Source: CAG-582 sp964636965 (GTDB taxonomy: Bacteria; Bacillota_I; Bacilli_A; RF39; UBA660). Taken from it: a stretch of DNA of 13,529 bases. Below, piece by piece: positions 1 through 6,454 of the stretch. The stretch's first letter is position 1, and each line of letters begins with the position of its first letter. Location: assembly GCA_964636965.1 (NCBI GenBank), contig CAZWST010000045.1:1-13529 (forward strand), written 5' to 3'. The translations under genes were made by a program, and so were the position numbers. The notes under the pieces are model-generated. The model did not search any database. It was not told the DNA's origin and saw only the letters and a program-made list of their open reading frames with translations.

Positions 1-130
1 TTATATCTTGATTAAAGTCTGTATCATTGAATCCAAGATTAACATTTCCATTTAAAATAAGTGTCGTACTCACTGATGCAAACCCTATTGTTAACAGTAG
101 TATAAGTATTAACAAATTGTTTTTTTTCAT
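1..130 (-). CDS. Exported protein, N-terminal part only (runs off the left edge)
   Basis: Only the first 43 codons are in the window. The ATG at 130 follows AGGAG and AGG stretches (about 135-146) and a good promoter, so this is a real gene start. It begins MKKNN and continues with a hydrophobic stretch (residues 6-24, rich in Leu and Ile), which is a signal peptide or membrane anchor. After this comes a segment reading STTLILNGNVNLGFNDTDF. From memory, an N-terminus of the type 'GFA..STTL..NG....GFN..DF' recurs in small secreted or cell-surface proteins of gut Firmicutes. No function can be assigned because the rest lies outside. Together with the next gene it makes two consecutive exported products. 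Confidence 0.75.
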   Translation of the reverse strand, partial: MKKNNLLILILLLTIGFASVSTTLILNGNVNLGFNDTDFNQDI

Positions 131-170
131 AAAACTACCTACTCCTATTTTATTATTCCACTATAACACA

Positions 171-199
171 ATTATATAACCATTTAGTTATATTTTCAA
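171..199 (-). promoter_or_regulatory. Sigma-A promoter for the partial exported gene
   Basis: On the minus strand TTGAAA (194-199) is followed after exactly 17 bases by a perfect TATAAT (171-176). Transcription would start near 164, about 34 bases before the ATG at 130. Confidence 0.7.
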
Positions 200-218
200 T
201 AATTAAAGAATTATATAC

Positions 219-244
219 AAAAAAATACAGCATTTTGCTGTATT
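219..244 (-). terminator. Rho-independent terminator after the 277-1044 gene
   Basis: A 9-bp perfect stem (224-232 with 236-244) with a 3-base loop is followed on the minus strand by at least seven T's (219-225). It lies 33 bases past the stop codon at 277 and separates this gene from the exported gene at the edge. Confidence 0.85.
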
Positions 245-276
245 CCGTGTTAGGTTTTTTACTTATTTTTATTTGT

Positions 277-1044
277 CTATAGATTTGCTAAAGTTTCACT
301 TACGCCGGCCATTTGGTCATACTTAGTTCTTATTGACATTGGCCATAAGAATACTGATCCATATCCAGTTCCTTTGAATGTGAAATCAGCTGCTTGAGAT
401 AATGTCACACTACTTACTGCATGTTGATAACTAGCAAAAACTATTCCGTTAGAAGTGTAGTTTAAATCAGCATCAATTGTCATGTAATCAATTCCACTCG
501 AAATTTTTTTAATACAAGCTGCACCATTACTTGCTTTAATCTTCTTATCCATAGTAGCTGTACCTGAACCATTTGCAGAATAATAACATCCTATGCCTGT
601 TTGGTAATAACTAGTGTTATCAAATCTTATTCCAATTACATCATAACTTGTTACTTTTGGTTGTGTTTTCCAATAAGTTGTAACTGCTATTCCGCATATT
701 CCATTATCACAAACCCTACTTAATGAAAGTTTCTTTGCTGGTGTTTCATGGTAAGAATAAGGTACTATTCCTTCTGATGTTGTTTCATCAGGTATTTGAA
801 ATTCTTCCGTCTTTAATGTATACTCTCCAGGTTTCATTTTAGCAACATGAAGTACATCATAATCTGTTTCATCTAGTCTTCTTACTCGTTCAGCACTTAA
901 TATTTTTACTAATGTATTATATTGAAATTCAGTTAATTCTATTCCATTTGTTGTTATATAATATGCTGTATCATCAGCATAAACATTTCCAATTGCACAT
1001 AAAGATATTGTAATAACCATAACACTTAAAAAACTTTTTTTCAT
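277..1044 (-). CDS. Exported protein of unknown function (255 aa)
   Basis: The ATG at 1044 is chosen because AGGAGG (1050-1055) lies 5 bases upstream; an in-frame start at 1065 lies upstream of this site. The product has a clear Sec signal peptide: MKK, a hydrophobic core, and a likely signal peptidase I cut after VYA near residue 23. The mature N-terminus (DDTAYYITTNGIELTEFQYNT) looks like the 'YY.T..G..LT..QY..L' start seen in uncharacterised secreted Firmicute proteins (recollection, not a search). Four cysteines fall in two groups: CDNGIC, and one in GCYY with one in AACIKK, possibly disulfides. No enzyme motif, LPXTG or membrane anchor is seen, so it is probably released or loosely surface-bound. 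It lies directly downstream of the membrane-bound HTH gene with a terminator between them. Confidence 0.85.
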   Translation of the reverse strand: MKKSFLSVMVITISLCAIGNVYADDTAYYITTNGIELTEFQYNTLVKILSAERVRRLDETDYDVLHVAKMKPGEYTLKTEEFQIPDETTSEGIVPYSYHETPAKKLSLSRVCDNGICGIAVTTYWKTQPKVTSYDVIGIRFDNTSYYQTGIGCYYSANGSGTATMDKKIKASNGAACIKKISSGIDYMTIDADLNYTSNGIVFASYQHAVSSVTLSQAADFTFKGTGYGSVFLWPMSIRTKYDQMAGVSETLANL

Positions 1045-1078
1045 TTTTACCTCCTCGTCTATCATAATATGATTTTAT

Positions 1079-1109
1079 AAAAAAATAAAAGGACTTAATA
1101 AGTCCTTTT
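1079..1109 (-). terminator. Terminator of the XRE/membrane regulator gene
   Basis: A 10-bp perfect stem (1087-1096 with 1100-1109) with a 3-base loop is followed on the minus strand by one A and seven T's (1079-1085). The stop codon of the gene (1108-1110) lies partly inside the stem. Confidence 0.85.
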
Positions 1110-2184
1110 ACTTTGATACCTTATTTATAAGAGCATTAATACTATCCATATAAGGCTTGCAATTACCACTTTCACATTTATTTGTATCTACATTAAAAAC
1201 GATAGAATTATCACCTTCAATTATTTGTATAATATTTGTTTCGTTTCTGTATTTTAAAGTATATTTTTCGTTAGTCAATTGTATAGTATCTTCTTTTAAT
1301 ATGAATTTATATTTTTTATTCTTATACTTTACTTCATAGTAGTAGTTTCCATCTTTTAGTTTAAACTTTTTCTTAATTCTTTCAAATTCGTCTGATGTCT
1401 CTGAATATGCTTCAATATTATTTTCTTCTACATCTTCTAAACTTTTCTTATCTTCAGTATTTATTTTAAATACAGATTTTAAATTCAAATCAATATCTAG
1501 TTTATATTCTTTAGTTGTATTTAAAGTATTAACTTCTAAATATAAATTACTAACTATGTCTTTTGTACTTTTATTAGCTAATGCTTCATAATCTTTAATT
1601 CTTAAGACTGCTGTTTCTAAAGTACTTCCATTCCATAGTTTTGTTCTATCACGATTATCTTTATCTCCATAGTATAGATACATATCTTTAATATCTTCAT
1701 CATAATAATTTATAACATTACCAAAGTTAAAATATAAATAATTATAACTTTTAACAATCAATCCTTGTTTAATTGTTAAATCATCTGCATTTATATATGT
1801 TGCATATATTTTAAATGAAGTATATTGGAATATAAAATAACTTACTAAATAAATTATAATTAATAGAACAATTATTATAATAAACAACTTTTTAAATCTT
1901 TTAAATCTATCACTTATCTTATCAATTAATTTATATGGTGCAGCTTCTACTTCTTTTTCATTTGTTTTAGTTATTCTTTCACCATATAATATTTCATTAA
2001 CTGTTACATCAAATATTTTACTTAACTCAAGTAATGAGGCATGACTAGGAACAGTGACTCCTCTTTCCCATTTACTTACTCCTTCTCTTCCTACATGAGC
2101 AATTATACCTAATTCATTTTGAGTCAGTCCTTTCTCTTTTCTTAATTCTGCAATAAACTTTGCAATTTTCTCTTGATCAATCAA
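1108..2184 (-). CDS. XRE-family HTH protein with one membrane segment and an extracytoplasmic domain (358 aa)
   Basis: The start is TTG at 2184, with GAGGG seven bases upstream; the ATG that lies nearer is out of frame and stops at once. Residues 7-61 form a Cro/C1-type helix-turn-helix (LTQNELGIIAHVGREGVSKW, then a PS..LL.LS.IFDVTVNEIL ending typical of XRE repressors). A basic stretch (KISDRFKRFKK, about 89-99) precedes a single hydrophobic segment at about 100-119, so by the positive-inside rule the HTH is in the cytoplasm and roughly 235 residues lie outside. The outer part is rich in Lys, Asp, Asn and Tyr, matches no family I recognise, and ends with a CESGNC pair that could form a disulfide. 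The layout resembles membrane-bound one-component regulators, in which an outside signal reaches a DNA-binding domain. The nearest plausible target is the exported gene downstream, which is inference. Confidence 0.85.
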   Translation of the reverse strand: MIDQEKIAKFIAELRKEKGLTQNELGIIAHVGREGVSKWERGVTVPSHASLLELSKIFDVTVNEILYGERITKTNEKEVEAAPYKLIDKISDRFKRFKKLFIIIIVLLIIIYLVSYFIFQYTSFKIYATYINADDLTIKQGLIVKSYNYLYFNFGNVINYYDEDIKDMYLYYGDKDNRDRTKLWNGSTLETAVLRIKDYEALANKSTKDIVSNLYLEVNTLNTTKEYKLDIDLNLKSVFKINTEDKKSLEDVEENNIEAYSETSDEFERIKKKFKLKDGNYYYEVKYKNKKYKFILKEDTIQLTNEKYTLKYRNETNIIQIIEGDNSIVFNVDTNKCESGNCKPYMDSINALINKVSK

Positions 2185-2202
2185 ATGTCATCCCTCTAGT
2201 CT

Positions 2203-2231
2203 TTTATAACTATATCAAATAATGTTATAAA
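2203..2231 (-). promoter_or_regulatory. Possible promoter of the XRE gene
   Basis: Minus-strand TTTATA (2226-2231) and TATAAA (2203-2208) are spaced by 17 bases, 19 bases before the TTG start at 2184. Both boxes are imperfect in a very A+T-rich stretch, so this is tentative. Confidence 0.35.
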
Positions 2232-2279
2232 GTATATAGGCTAATAATAAGCATTCACTTAATGGCTGAGGTAATTTGT

Positions 2280-2312
2280 AAAAAAAAAGACTAAAGTTTA
2301 CATTAACTTTAG
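2280..2312 (-). terminator. Terminator of the short RSH gene
   Basis: An 8-bp stem (2291-2298 with 2305-2312) with a 6-base loop is followed on the minus strand, after two bases, by nine T's (2280-2288). The last codons and stop of the RSH gene form part of the hairpin. Confidence 0.85.
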
Positions 2313-3749
2313 CCAGCGGTTATTAAATTCTCTTATTTTTCTTTTTGCTTTATTTGTCTTACACATATTTATTAAATCTTGTCTTGGACCAACTAGATTT
2401 TCAACAAAATTAATGTTAACAACATCATTGTTTCTTAACTTATAATCAAGTGGAACTCTTTCACCATTAACTGTTGCATTAGTAATCCAATCTCCAATAT
2501 CTCCATGTATTTTATAAGCAAAGTCAATTGGAGTGGAACCTACAGGTAATTCGATTTTATCTCCATTTGGCGTATTAACACATATACTTTCTGATAATAT
2601 ATCTTCTTGCACTTCTTTATTAAATTCAGAAACTTTTAAATCTGAATTGGCTAGTTCTTCTAACATCTTAAAAAATGGCATTTGACTAACATCTCTTTGC
2701 ATATGTTCTGGAGCATTATTAAACTTTAATAAATCCCAGTAAGCTGTAATTCCATAAGTATTAATTACATCCATTGTTTTAGTTGTAAATTGAAATTGTA
2801 ACAATCTATTATTTGGCGTATAAACTGATGTATGAAGAGCTGAATACATGTTTGTCTTAGGATTTTTTATATAATCTCGTTCTTTTTTAGTTACAATTGG
2901 ATAAAGTCCGTATATTTGTTGTCTTAATTTATAACAATCTTCAACAGAATCTAATAAAAATGTTATAGAAAATACATCATGTACTTCAGCAATTGTGTTA
3001 TATTTTTTTAATTTTTCATATAAACTATGTAGACTCTTAACTCTTAATTTTACTTCAAATTTTACTTGATTTTGATTTAGTAACTGAGATACCTTACAAA
3101 TTGCATCATTTATATCATCATAGTTTTCTTGTCTATATTCAGAAATAAGTCTTTGCATTTCCGAATAAGATTCAGGATTTAAATATTTAAATGATAAATC
3201 ATCTAATTCTTGTTTAAAATGATATGCTCCTATATAATTTGCAAGAGGTACATAAATAGCTTTTGTTTCTTTTGAATTCTCTATTTGTTTATCATGAGAT
3301 TGGAATTCTAAAGTTCGCATGTTATGAAGTCTATCAGAAAATTTAATAATAATTACTCTGATATCAGTAACCATACTTAATAGTATTTTCCTTAAATTAA
3401 AAGCATCTGTTTCAATCTTATTATTATTAATACTCAATTTAGGTAGTTTACTTACACCATCTACAAGGTACGCAACAGTTGGATTAAATTCACGAGCAAG
3501 ATCTTCTTTAGTAATATCAAGTCCATCTTCAATAACATCATGTAAAATACAAGCAACTATTGTATCAACATCAGCATGCATTTCAGCTGCAATACAGGCA
3601 ACAGCTACAGGATGTGTTATATAAGGTTCACCACTATGTCTTTTAACACCCTTATGTACCTTACTTGCATACTCGTATGCTTTTATGATAAATTCTTTAT
3701 CCATTGGAGCATAATCTTTAATAATAACTAATAAATTTTCAATTCCCAT
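2298..3749 (-). CDS. Short RelA/SpoT-homologue: intact (p)ppGpp hydrolase, altered synthetase, TGS end (483 aa)
   Basis: The ATG at 3749 has AGGAGG (3756-3761) six bases upstream. Residues 20-160 are an HD hydrolase domain with all expected metal and catalytic residues: H46 (THP), H70-D71, E74-D75, and D139/N143 in KFSDRLHNMRT. Residues 185-345 are the (p)ppGpp synthetase fold. R236, K238, S242, D258, N300, Y302 and H306 are kept. The catalytic Glu of the usual 'EIQIRT' motif is Gln318 (QFQFTT), the following Arg is Thr322, and the Arg of 'DL.AIR' is Thr263. Residues 388-449 are a TGS domain, then the protein ends. The helical, zinc-finger and ACT/RRM regions of the usual 730-residue Rel are absent. 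Family knowledge says Rel makes and destroys (p)ppGpp. My inference is that this paralogue mainly hydrolyses it. A Rel with residual synthesis is the alternative. Confidence 0.9.
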   Translation of the reverse strand: MGIENLLVIIKDYAPMDKEFIIKAYEYASKVHKGVKRHSGEPYITHPVAVACIAAEMHADVDTIVACILHDVIEDGLDITKEDLAREFNPTVAYLVDGVSKLPKLSINNNKIETDAFNLRKILLSMVTDIRVIIIKFSDRLHNMRTLEFQSHDKQIENSKETKAIYVPLANYIGAYHFKQELDDLSFKYLNPESYSEMQRLISEYRQENYDDINDAICKVSQLLNQNQVKFEVKLRVKSLHSLYEKLKKYNTIAEVHDVFSITFLLDSVEDCYKLRQQIYGLYPIVTKKERDYIKNPKTNMYSALHTSVYTPNNRLLQFQFTTKTMDVINTYGITAYWDLLKFNNAPEHMQRDVSQMPFFKMLEELANSDLKVSEFNKEVQEDILSESICVNTPNGDKIELPVGSTPIDFAYKIHGDIGDWITNATVNGERVPLDYKLRNNDVVNINFVENLVGPRQDLINMCKTNKAKRKIREFNNRWLKLM

Positions 3750-3771
3750 AAACAACCTCCTAAATAACGAC

Positions 3772-3798
3772 AAAACGATAGTTTTAAGCTATCGTTTT
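3772..3798 (-). terminator. Hairpin between the leader ORF and the RSH gene (attenuator-like or processing hairpin)
   Basis: A 10-bp perfect stem (3772-3781 with 3789-3798) has a 7-base loop. It starts at the stop codon of the 24-codon ORF and ends 11 bases before the RSH Shine-Dalgarno. On the minus strand the stem ends in four T's and continues GTCGTTATTT, so it would be a weak or partial terminator. It could lower RSH expression or protect the RNA 5' part. Confidence 0.55.
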
Positions 3799-3872
3799 TA
3801 TTTTAGGCCATAAGAAAGCAATGTTCTTTTTTGAATAAAATTAATTATTTTTAAACTAACATTGCATTTCAT
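3798..3872 (-). CDS. 24-residue leader peptide or small protein upstream of the RSH gene
   Basis: ATG at 3872 has a strong GGAGGG site 4-5 bases upstream (about 3877-3882) and lies about 30 bases after a good promoter. It encodes 24 residues, beginning MKCNVSLKIINFIQK and ending in YGLK, with six basic and no acidic residues. TAA at 3798-3800 abuts a hairpin. An inverted repeat inside the ORF (3818-3825 with 3858-3865) would fold its early codons onto its late codons, so translation would change the RNA structure. It may be a regulatory leader peptide for the RSH gene or a small basic protein in its own right. No family is recognised. The coding claim rests on promoter, Shine-Dalgarno and position, not on homology. 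Confidence 0.5.
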   Translation of the reverse strand: MKCNVSLKIINFIQKRTLLSYGLK

Positions 3873-3902
3873 AAAACCCTCCATCAATGTAAATGTAAAA
3901 TA

Positions 3903-3931
3903 ATATTACTACTACACTAATATTTTGTCAA
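3903..3931 (-). promoter_or_regulatory. Sigma-A promoter for the leader ORF and RSH gene
   Basis: A perfect minus-strand TTGACA (3926-3931) is followed after 17 bases by TAATAT (3903-3908). Transcription would start near 3896, giving an RNA that carries the 24-codon ORF and a hairpin before the RSH start at 3749. Confidence 0.7.
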
Positions 3932-3954
3932 GGAAATTATAACTGCTTTTTAAC

Positions 3955-3987
3955 AAAAAAAGAATAGCTATAAATTATAGCTATTCT
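3955..3987 (-). terminator. Terminator of lysS
   Basis: A 13-bp inverted repeat (3961-3973 with 3975-3987), which must open a few pairs to form its loop, is followed on the minus strand by six T's (3955-3960). It begins 3 bases after the lysS stop. Confidence 0.88.
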
Positions 3988-3990
3988 AAA

Positions 3991-5490
3991 TTAATTTTCT
4001 TCTTTTTTATTTGGTTTCATAGTTGGGAATAATAATACGTCACGAATTGATTCAGCTTCTGTAAATAACATAATTAATCTATCAATTCCATAACCTATTC
4101 CGCCTGCTGGTGGCATTCCATATTCTAGTGCTTCAACAAAGTCATAATCTATATCATTTGCTTCTTCATTACCAAGTTCTTTTTCTTTTAATTGATCTTC
4201 AAATCTTTCTAGTTGATCAATTGGATCATTTAATTCTGTATATGCATTTGCACATTCATGTCCGGAGATAAATAATTCAAATCTATCAACAAATCTTGGA
4301 TCATCAGGATTTTTCTTAGTTAATGGTGAAATTTCAACTGGATGTCCATAAAGGAATGTTGGTTGAATTAATGTTTCTTCTACATACTTCTCAAAGAATA
4401 AGTTGATTATATGACCAACTGTATGTTCATGATTTTCTACTTCAATTCCATGTTCTTCTGCAAGTTTTAATGCATCTTCTACACTCATTTCTTTTTTAAA
4501 GTCAATTCCAGTTACTTCTTTTATTGCATCTACCATAGATACTCTTTTCCAAGAACCAGATAAATCAACTTCATGTCCTAAATAGTTAAATGTTGTTTTT
4601 CCGCAAACTTCATTTGCAATTGTTTTATACATATTTTCAGTTAAGTCCATCATACCTTCAAGATTTGAGTAAGCTTGATATAATTCCATTAGGGTAAATT
4701 CTGGATTATGTTGAGGGTCCATTCCTTCATTACGGAATACTCTACCAATTTCATAAACAGATTCCATTCCACCTACTAAAAGTCTTTTTAAATTTAGTTC
4801 AAGAGCAATACGTAAATACATATCTAAATCTTGTGTATTATGATGAGTTACAAATGGACGAGCTGATGCACCTGTTAAAAGAGTTGTTAAAATTGGAGTT
4901 TCAACTTCAACATATCCTTGTTTATCCAAGAAATTTTGGATACATCTGATAATCTTTGGTCGCATCATTGCAATACGCATTGAATCTTCATTCATTATTA
5001 AGTCAACATATCTTCTTCTATATCTTTCTTCAACATCTGTTAAGCCATGAAATTTTTCAGGAAGTGGACGAAGAGATTTAACAAGGTGAGTATATTCTAA
5101 ACATTTAATAGTTATCTCCCCTGTTTGAGTCTTCATGACTTTTCCTTTTACACCAACGATATCTCCAATATCAGCTGTCTTAAATAATGAATAAGCATCT
5201 TCTCCAATATCATTTATAGATATGTATATTTGAATTTTTCCTGTTTTATCTTTAATTGTAAAAAATGATGCTTTACCCATTTTTCTTATAAACATAATTC
5301 TACCTGCTACACATGCTTCATCATTCATACTTTCAAATGCATCATGTGGGGTATCTTCATATTTCTTTTTTATGTCACTTGCAAAATCTGTTCTTTCAAA
5401 TCTTGTTCCAAATGGATCAATACCTAAATCACGGATTTTGTTCATTTTTTCTCTTCTTACTAATTCTTGGTCTGTTAATTTTCTTTCCAT
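3991..5490 (-). CDS. lysS: Lysyl-tRNA synthetase, class II (499 aa)
   Basis: It charges tRNA-Lys with lysine in the cytosol using ATP. The ATG at 5490 is used because GGAG lies 7 bases upstream; an in-frame ATG at 5505 has that site inside it. The N-terminal OB-fold tRNA-binding domain covers about 60-145 (VAGRIMFIRKMGKASFFTIKD). The class II core follows, with motif 2 at about 249-271 (FRNEGMDPQHNPEFT) and motif 3 at about 460-476 (PAGGIGYGIDRLIML). The length of 499 residues is the usual bacterial LysRS length, with no truncation. It is a single-gene unit with its own promoter and strong terminator. No T-box or other leader fits between promoter and start: the untranslated leader is only about 30 bases. 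Confidence 0.98.
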   Translation of the reverse strand: MERKLTDQELVRREKMNKIRDLGIDPFGTRFERTDFASDIKKKYEDTPHDAFESMNDEACVAGRIMFIRKMGKASFFTIKDKTGKIQIYISINDIGEDAYSLFKTADIGDIVGVKGKVMKTQTGEITIKCLEYTHLVKSLRPLPEKFHGLTDVEERYRRRYVDLIMNEDSMRIAMMRPKIIRCIQNFLDKQGYVEVETPILTTLLTGASARPFVTHHNTQDLDMYLRIALELNLKRLLVGGMESVYEIGRVFRNEGMDPQHNPEFTLMELYQAYSNLEGMMDLTENMYKTIANEVCGKTTFNYLGHEVDLSGSWKRVSMVDAIKEVTGIDFKKEMSVEDALKLAEEHGIEVENHEHTVGHIINLFFEKYVEETLIQPTFLYGHPVEISPLTKKNPDDPRFVDRFELFISGHECANAYTELNDPIDQLERFEDQLKEKELGNEEANDIDYDFVEALEYGMPPAGGIGYGIDRLIMLFTEAESIRDVLLFPTMKPNKKEEN

Positions 5491-5526
5491 AATATCACTC
5501 CACATTCAATAATCTACTATAATTTT

Positions 5527-5555
5527 ATCATATTTTCTAGTATTTTTTGTGTTAA
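5527..5555 (-). promoter_or_regulatory. lysS promoter
   Basis: Minus-strand TTAACA (5550-5555) and TATGAT (5527-5532), each one base from consensus, are separated by 17 bases. The predicted start is near 5520. It lies back-to-back with the plus-strand promoter at 5568-5596. Confidence 0.65.
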
Positions 5556-5567
5556 TCTCTGACTTTT

Positions 5568-5596
5568 TTGACAAATAGGCAAAAAAGTAATAGAAT
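5568..5596 (+). promoter_or_regulatory. Sigma-A promoter for the 5625-6431 gene
   Basis: A perfect TTGACA (5568-5573), a 17-base spacer and TAGAAT (5591-5596) stand 28 bases before the ATG. This is one of the best promoter matches in the window. Confidence 0.75.
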
Positions 5597-5624
5597 AATC
5601 ATCACTTAAAGGGAGTTGGGGTTT

Positions 5625-6431
5625 ATGGAGAGAGCTAATATAGAGTTAACTAATAATAGATTTAGACAACAGATAAAGACTGTCAGTGATATTGCTAAAT
5701 ATGCTCTAAATTTAAAAATTAGAAATGAAGAAACTTTTTTATATTTAGTATTTCAAGGAATATTAAGCATACAAAGCGATTCAGAATTTTATAACTTTGC
5801 TGGCAAATTTGCAGAACTTTTAAAACAAAGGGATATAATTACTCAAGGTTTTATGGAAGCTGTAATGATCATGGATTTATATATAGCTTTAAATAAAAAA
5901 TATGTATTTAATGAATCTAATAAAACTGATGAAAAGATTTTAAATCGTATAATTGAGTGTGTAGAAAAAGATGATGAAAATAAATATCAAAGATTATTTT
6001 TAGACCCCAAAATAGATGCTTTATTAGTTAAATCAACTTTAGATTTTTTAGATTTATCTGGCTATGACAAAGTATTATCATTTAAATGTTTAAGTTATGA
6101 TGATATAGTTTTATTATCAAAAATATCACCGTTATTTAAAGAAGACTTTGAAAAATATTCAGTTGATATAAATCGTGAATTTTTAATTAGGCATATTAAT
6201 AAATGGAAAAACAATCATGATGAAGCTGAATCTATATATGCAGCTTGTGATTTTCTAATTAATGCTTTTAAAGTAGATATCGATATTGAAAAGTTAGTTG
6301 TTGAAATAATTAATCATGCTGGAACTGAAGAAGTTATGCAAGCTTTAGTTGATGAAAATAGAGATTTATTATCTGTCTTTGTACTTGCTTATTACAAAGA
6401 ATATAAAAAAGATGCTCCAAAATTAAAGTAG
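5625..6431 (+). CDS. Uncharacterised acidic helical protein (268 aa)
   Basis: I do not recognise this protein. The ATG at 5625 is favoured because GGGAG (5611-5615) lies 9 bases upstream; the in-frame TTG at 5616 touches that site. The sequence looks almost wholly alpha-helical, with many Lys/Glu/Asp/Leu/Ile runs, no signal peptide, no membrane segment, no cysteine-based metal site and no nucleotide-binding loop. It is probably a soluble cytoplasmic protein. It is the only conventional-length plus-strand gene here, has its own near-consensus promoter divergent from lysS, and meets valS tail to tail across a shared hairpin. Lying between two aminoacyl-tRNA synthetase genes does not by itself argue for a translation role, because it is on the opposite strand and separately transcribed. 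Confidence 0.85.
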   Translation: MERANIELTNNRFRQQIKTVSDIAKYALNLKIRNEETFLYLVFQGILSIQSDSEFYNFAGKFAELLKQRDIITQGFMEAVMIMDLYIALNKKYVFNESNKTDEKILNRIIECVEKDDENKYQRLFLDPKIDALLVKSTLDFLDLSGYDKVLSFKCLSYDDIVLLSKISPLFKEDFEKYSVDINREFLIRHINKWKNNHDEAESIYAACDFLINAFKVDIDIEKLVVEIINHAGTEEVMQALVDENRDLLSVFVLAYYKEYKKDAPKLK

Positions 6432-6454
6432 TATCAAAATGATACTACTTTTTT
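6427..6454. terminator. Shared convergent terminator (5625-6431 gene and valS)
   Basis: A perfect 10-bp stem (6427-6436 with 6440-6449) with a 3-base loop is followed on the plus strand by T's to 6454. On the minus strand the run after the stem is shorter (TTTAATT), so it should end the plus-strand transcript well and valS less well. The plus-strand stop (6429-6431) and the valS stop (6445-6447) both lie inside the stem. Confidence 0.85.

Noticed and set aside
1157..1339. Plus-strand 60-codon hydrophobic ORF opposite the XRE gene.
   Set aside because: It is antisense to Lys-rich coding sequence and lacks a ribosome site.
3750..3773. Longer N-terminus for the RSH protein from 3773.
   Set aside because: The extension would cover the AGGAGG ribosome site and part of the hairpin. 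ATG at 3749 is correctly spaced.
5491..5505. ATG at 5505 for lysS.
   Set aside because: The GGAG that serves ATG 5490 would lie inside the coding region, and the length from 5490 is the normal LysRS length.
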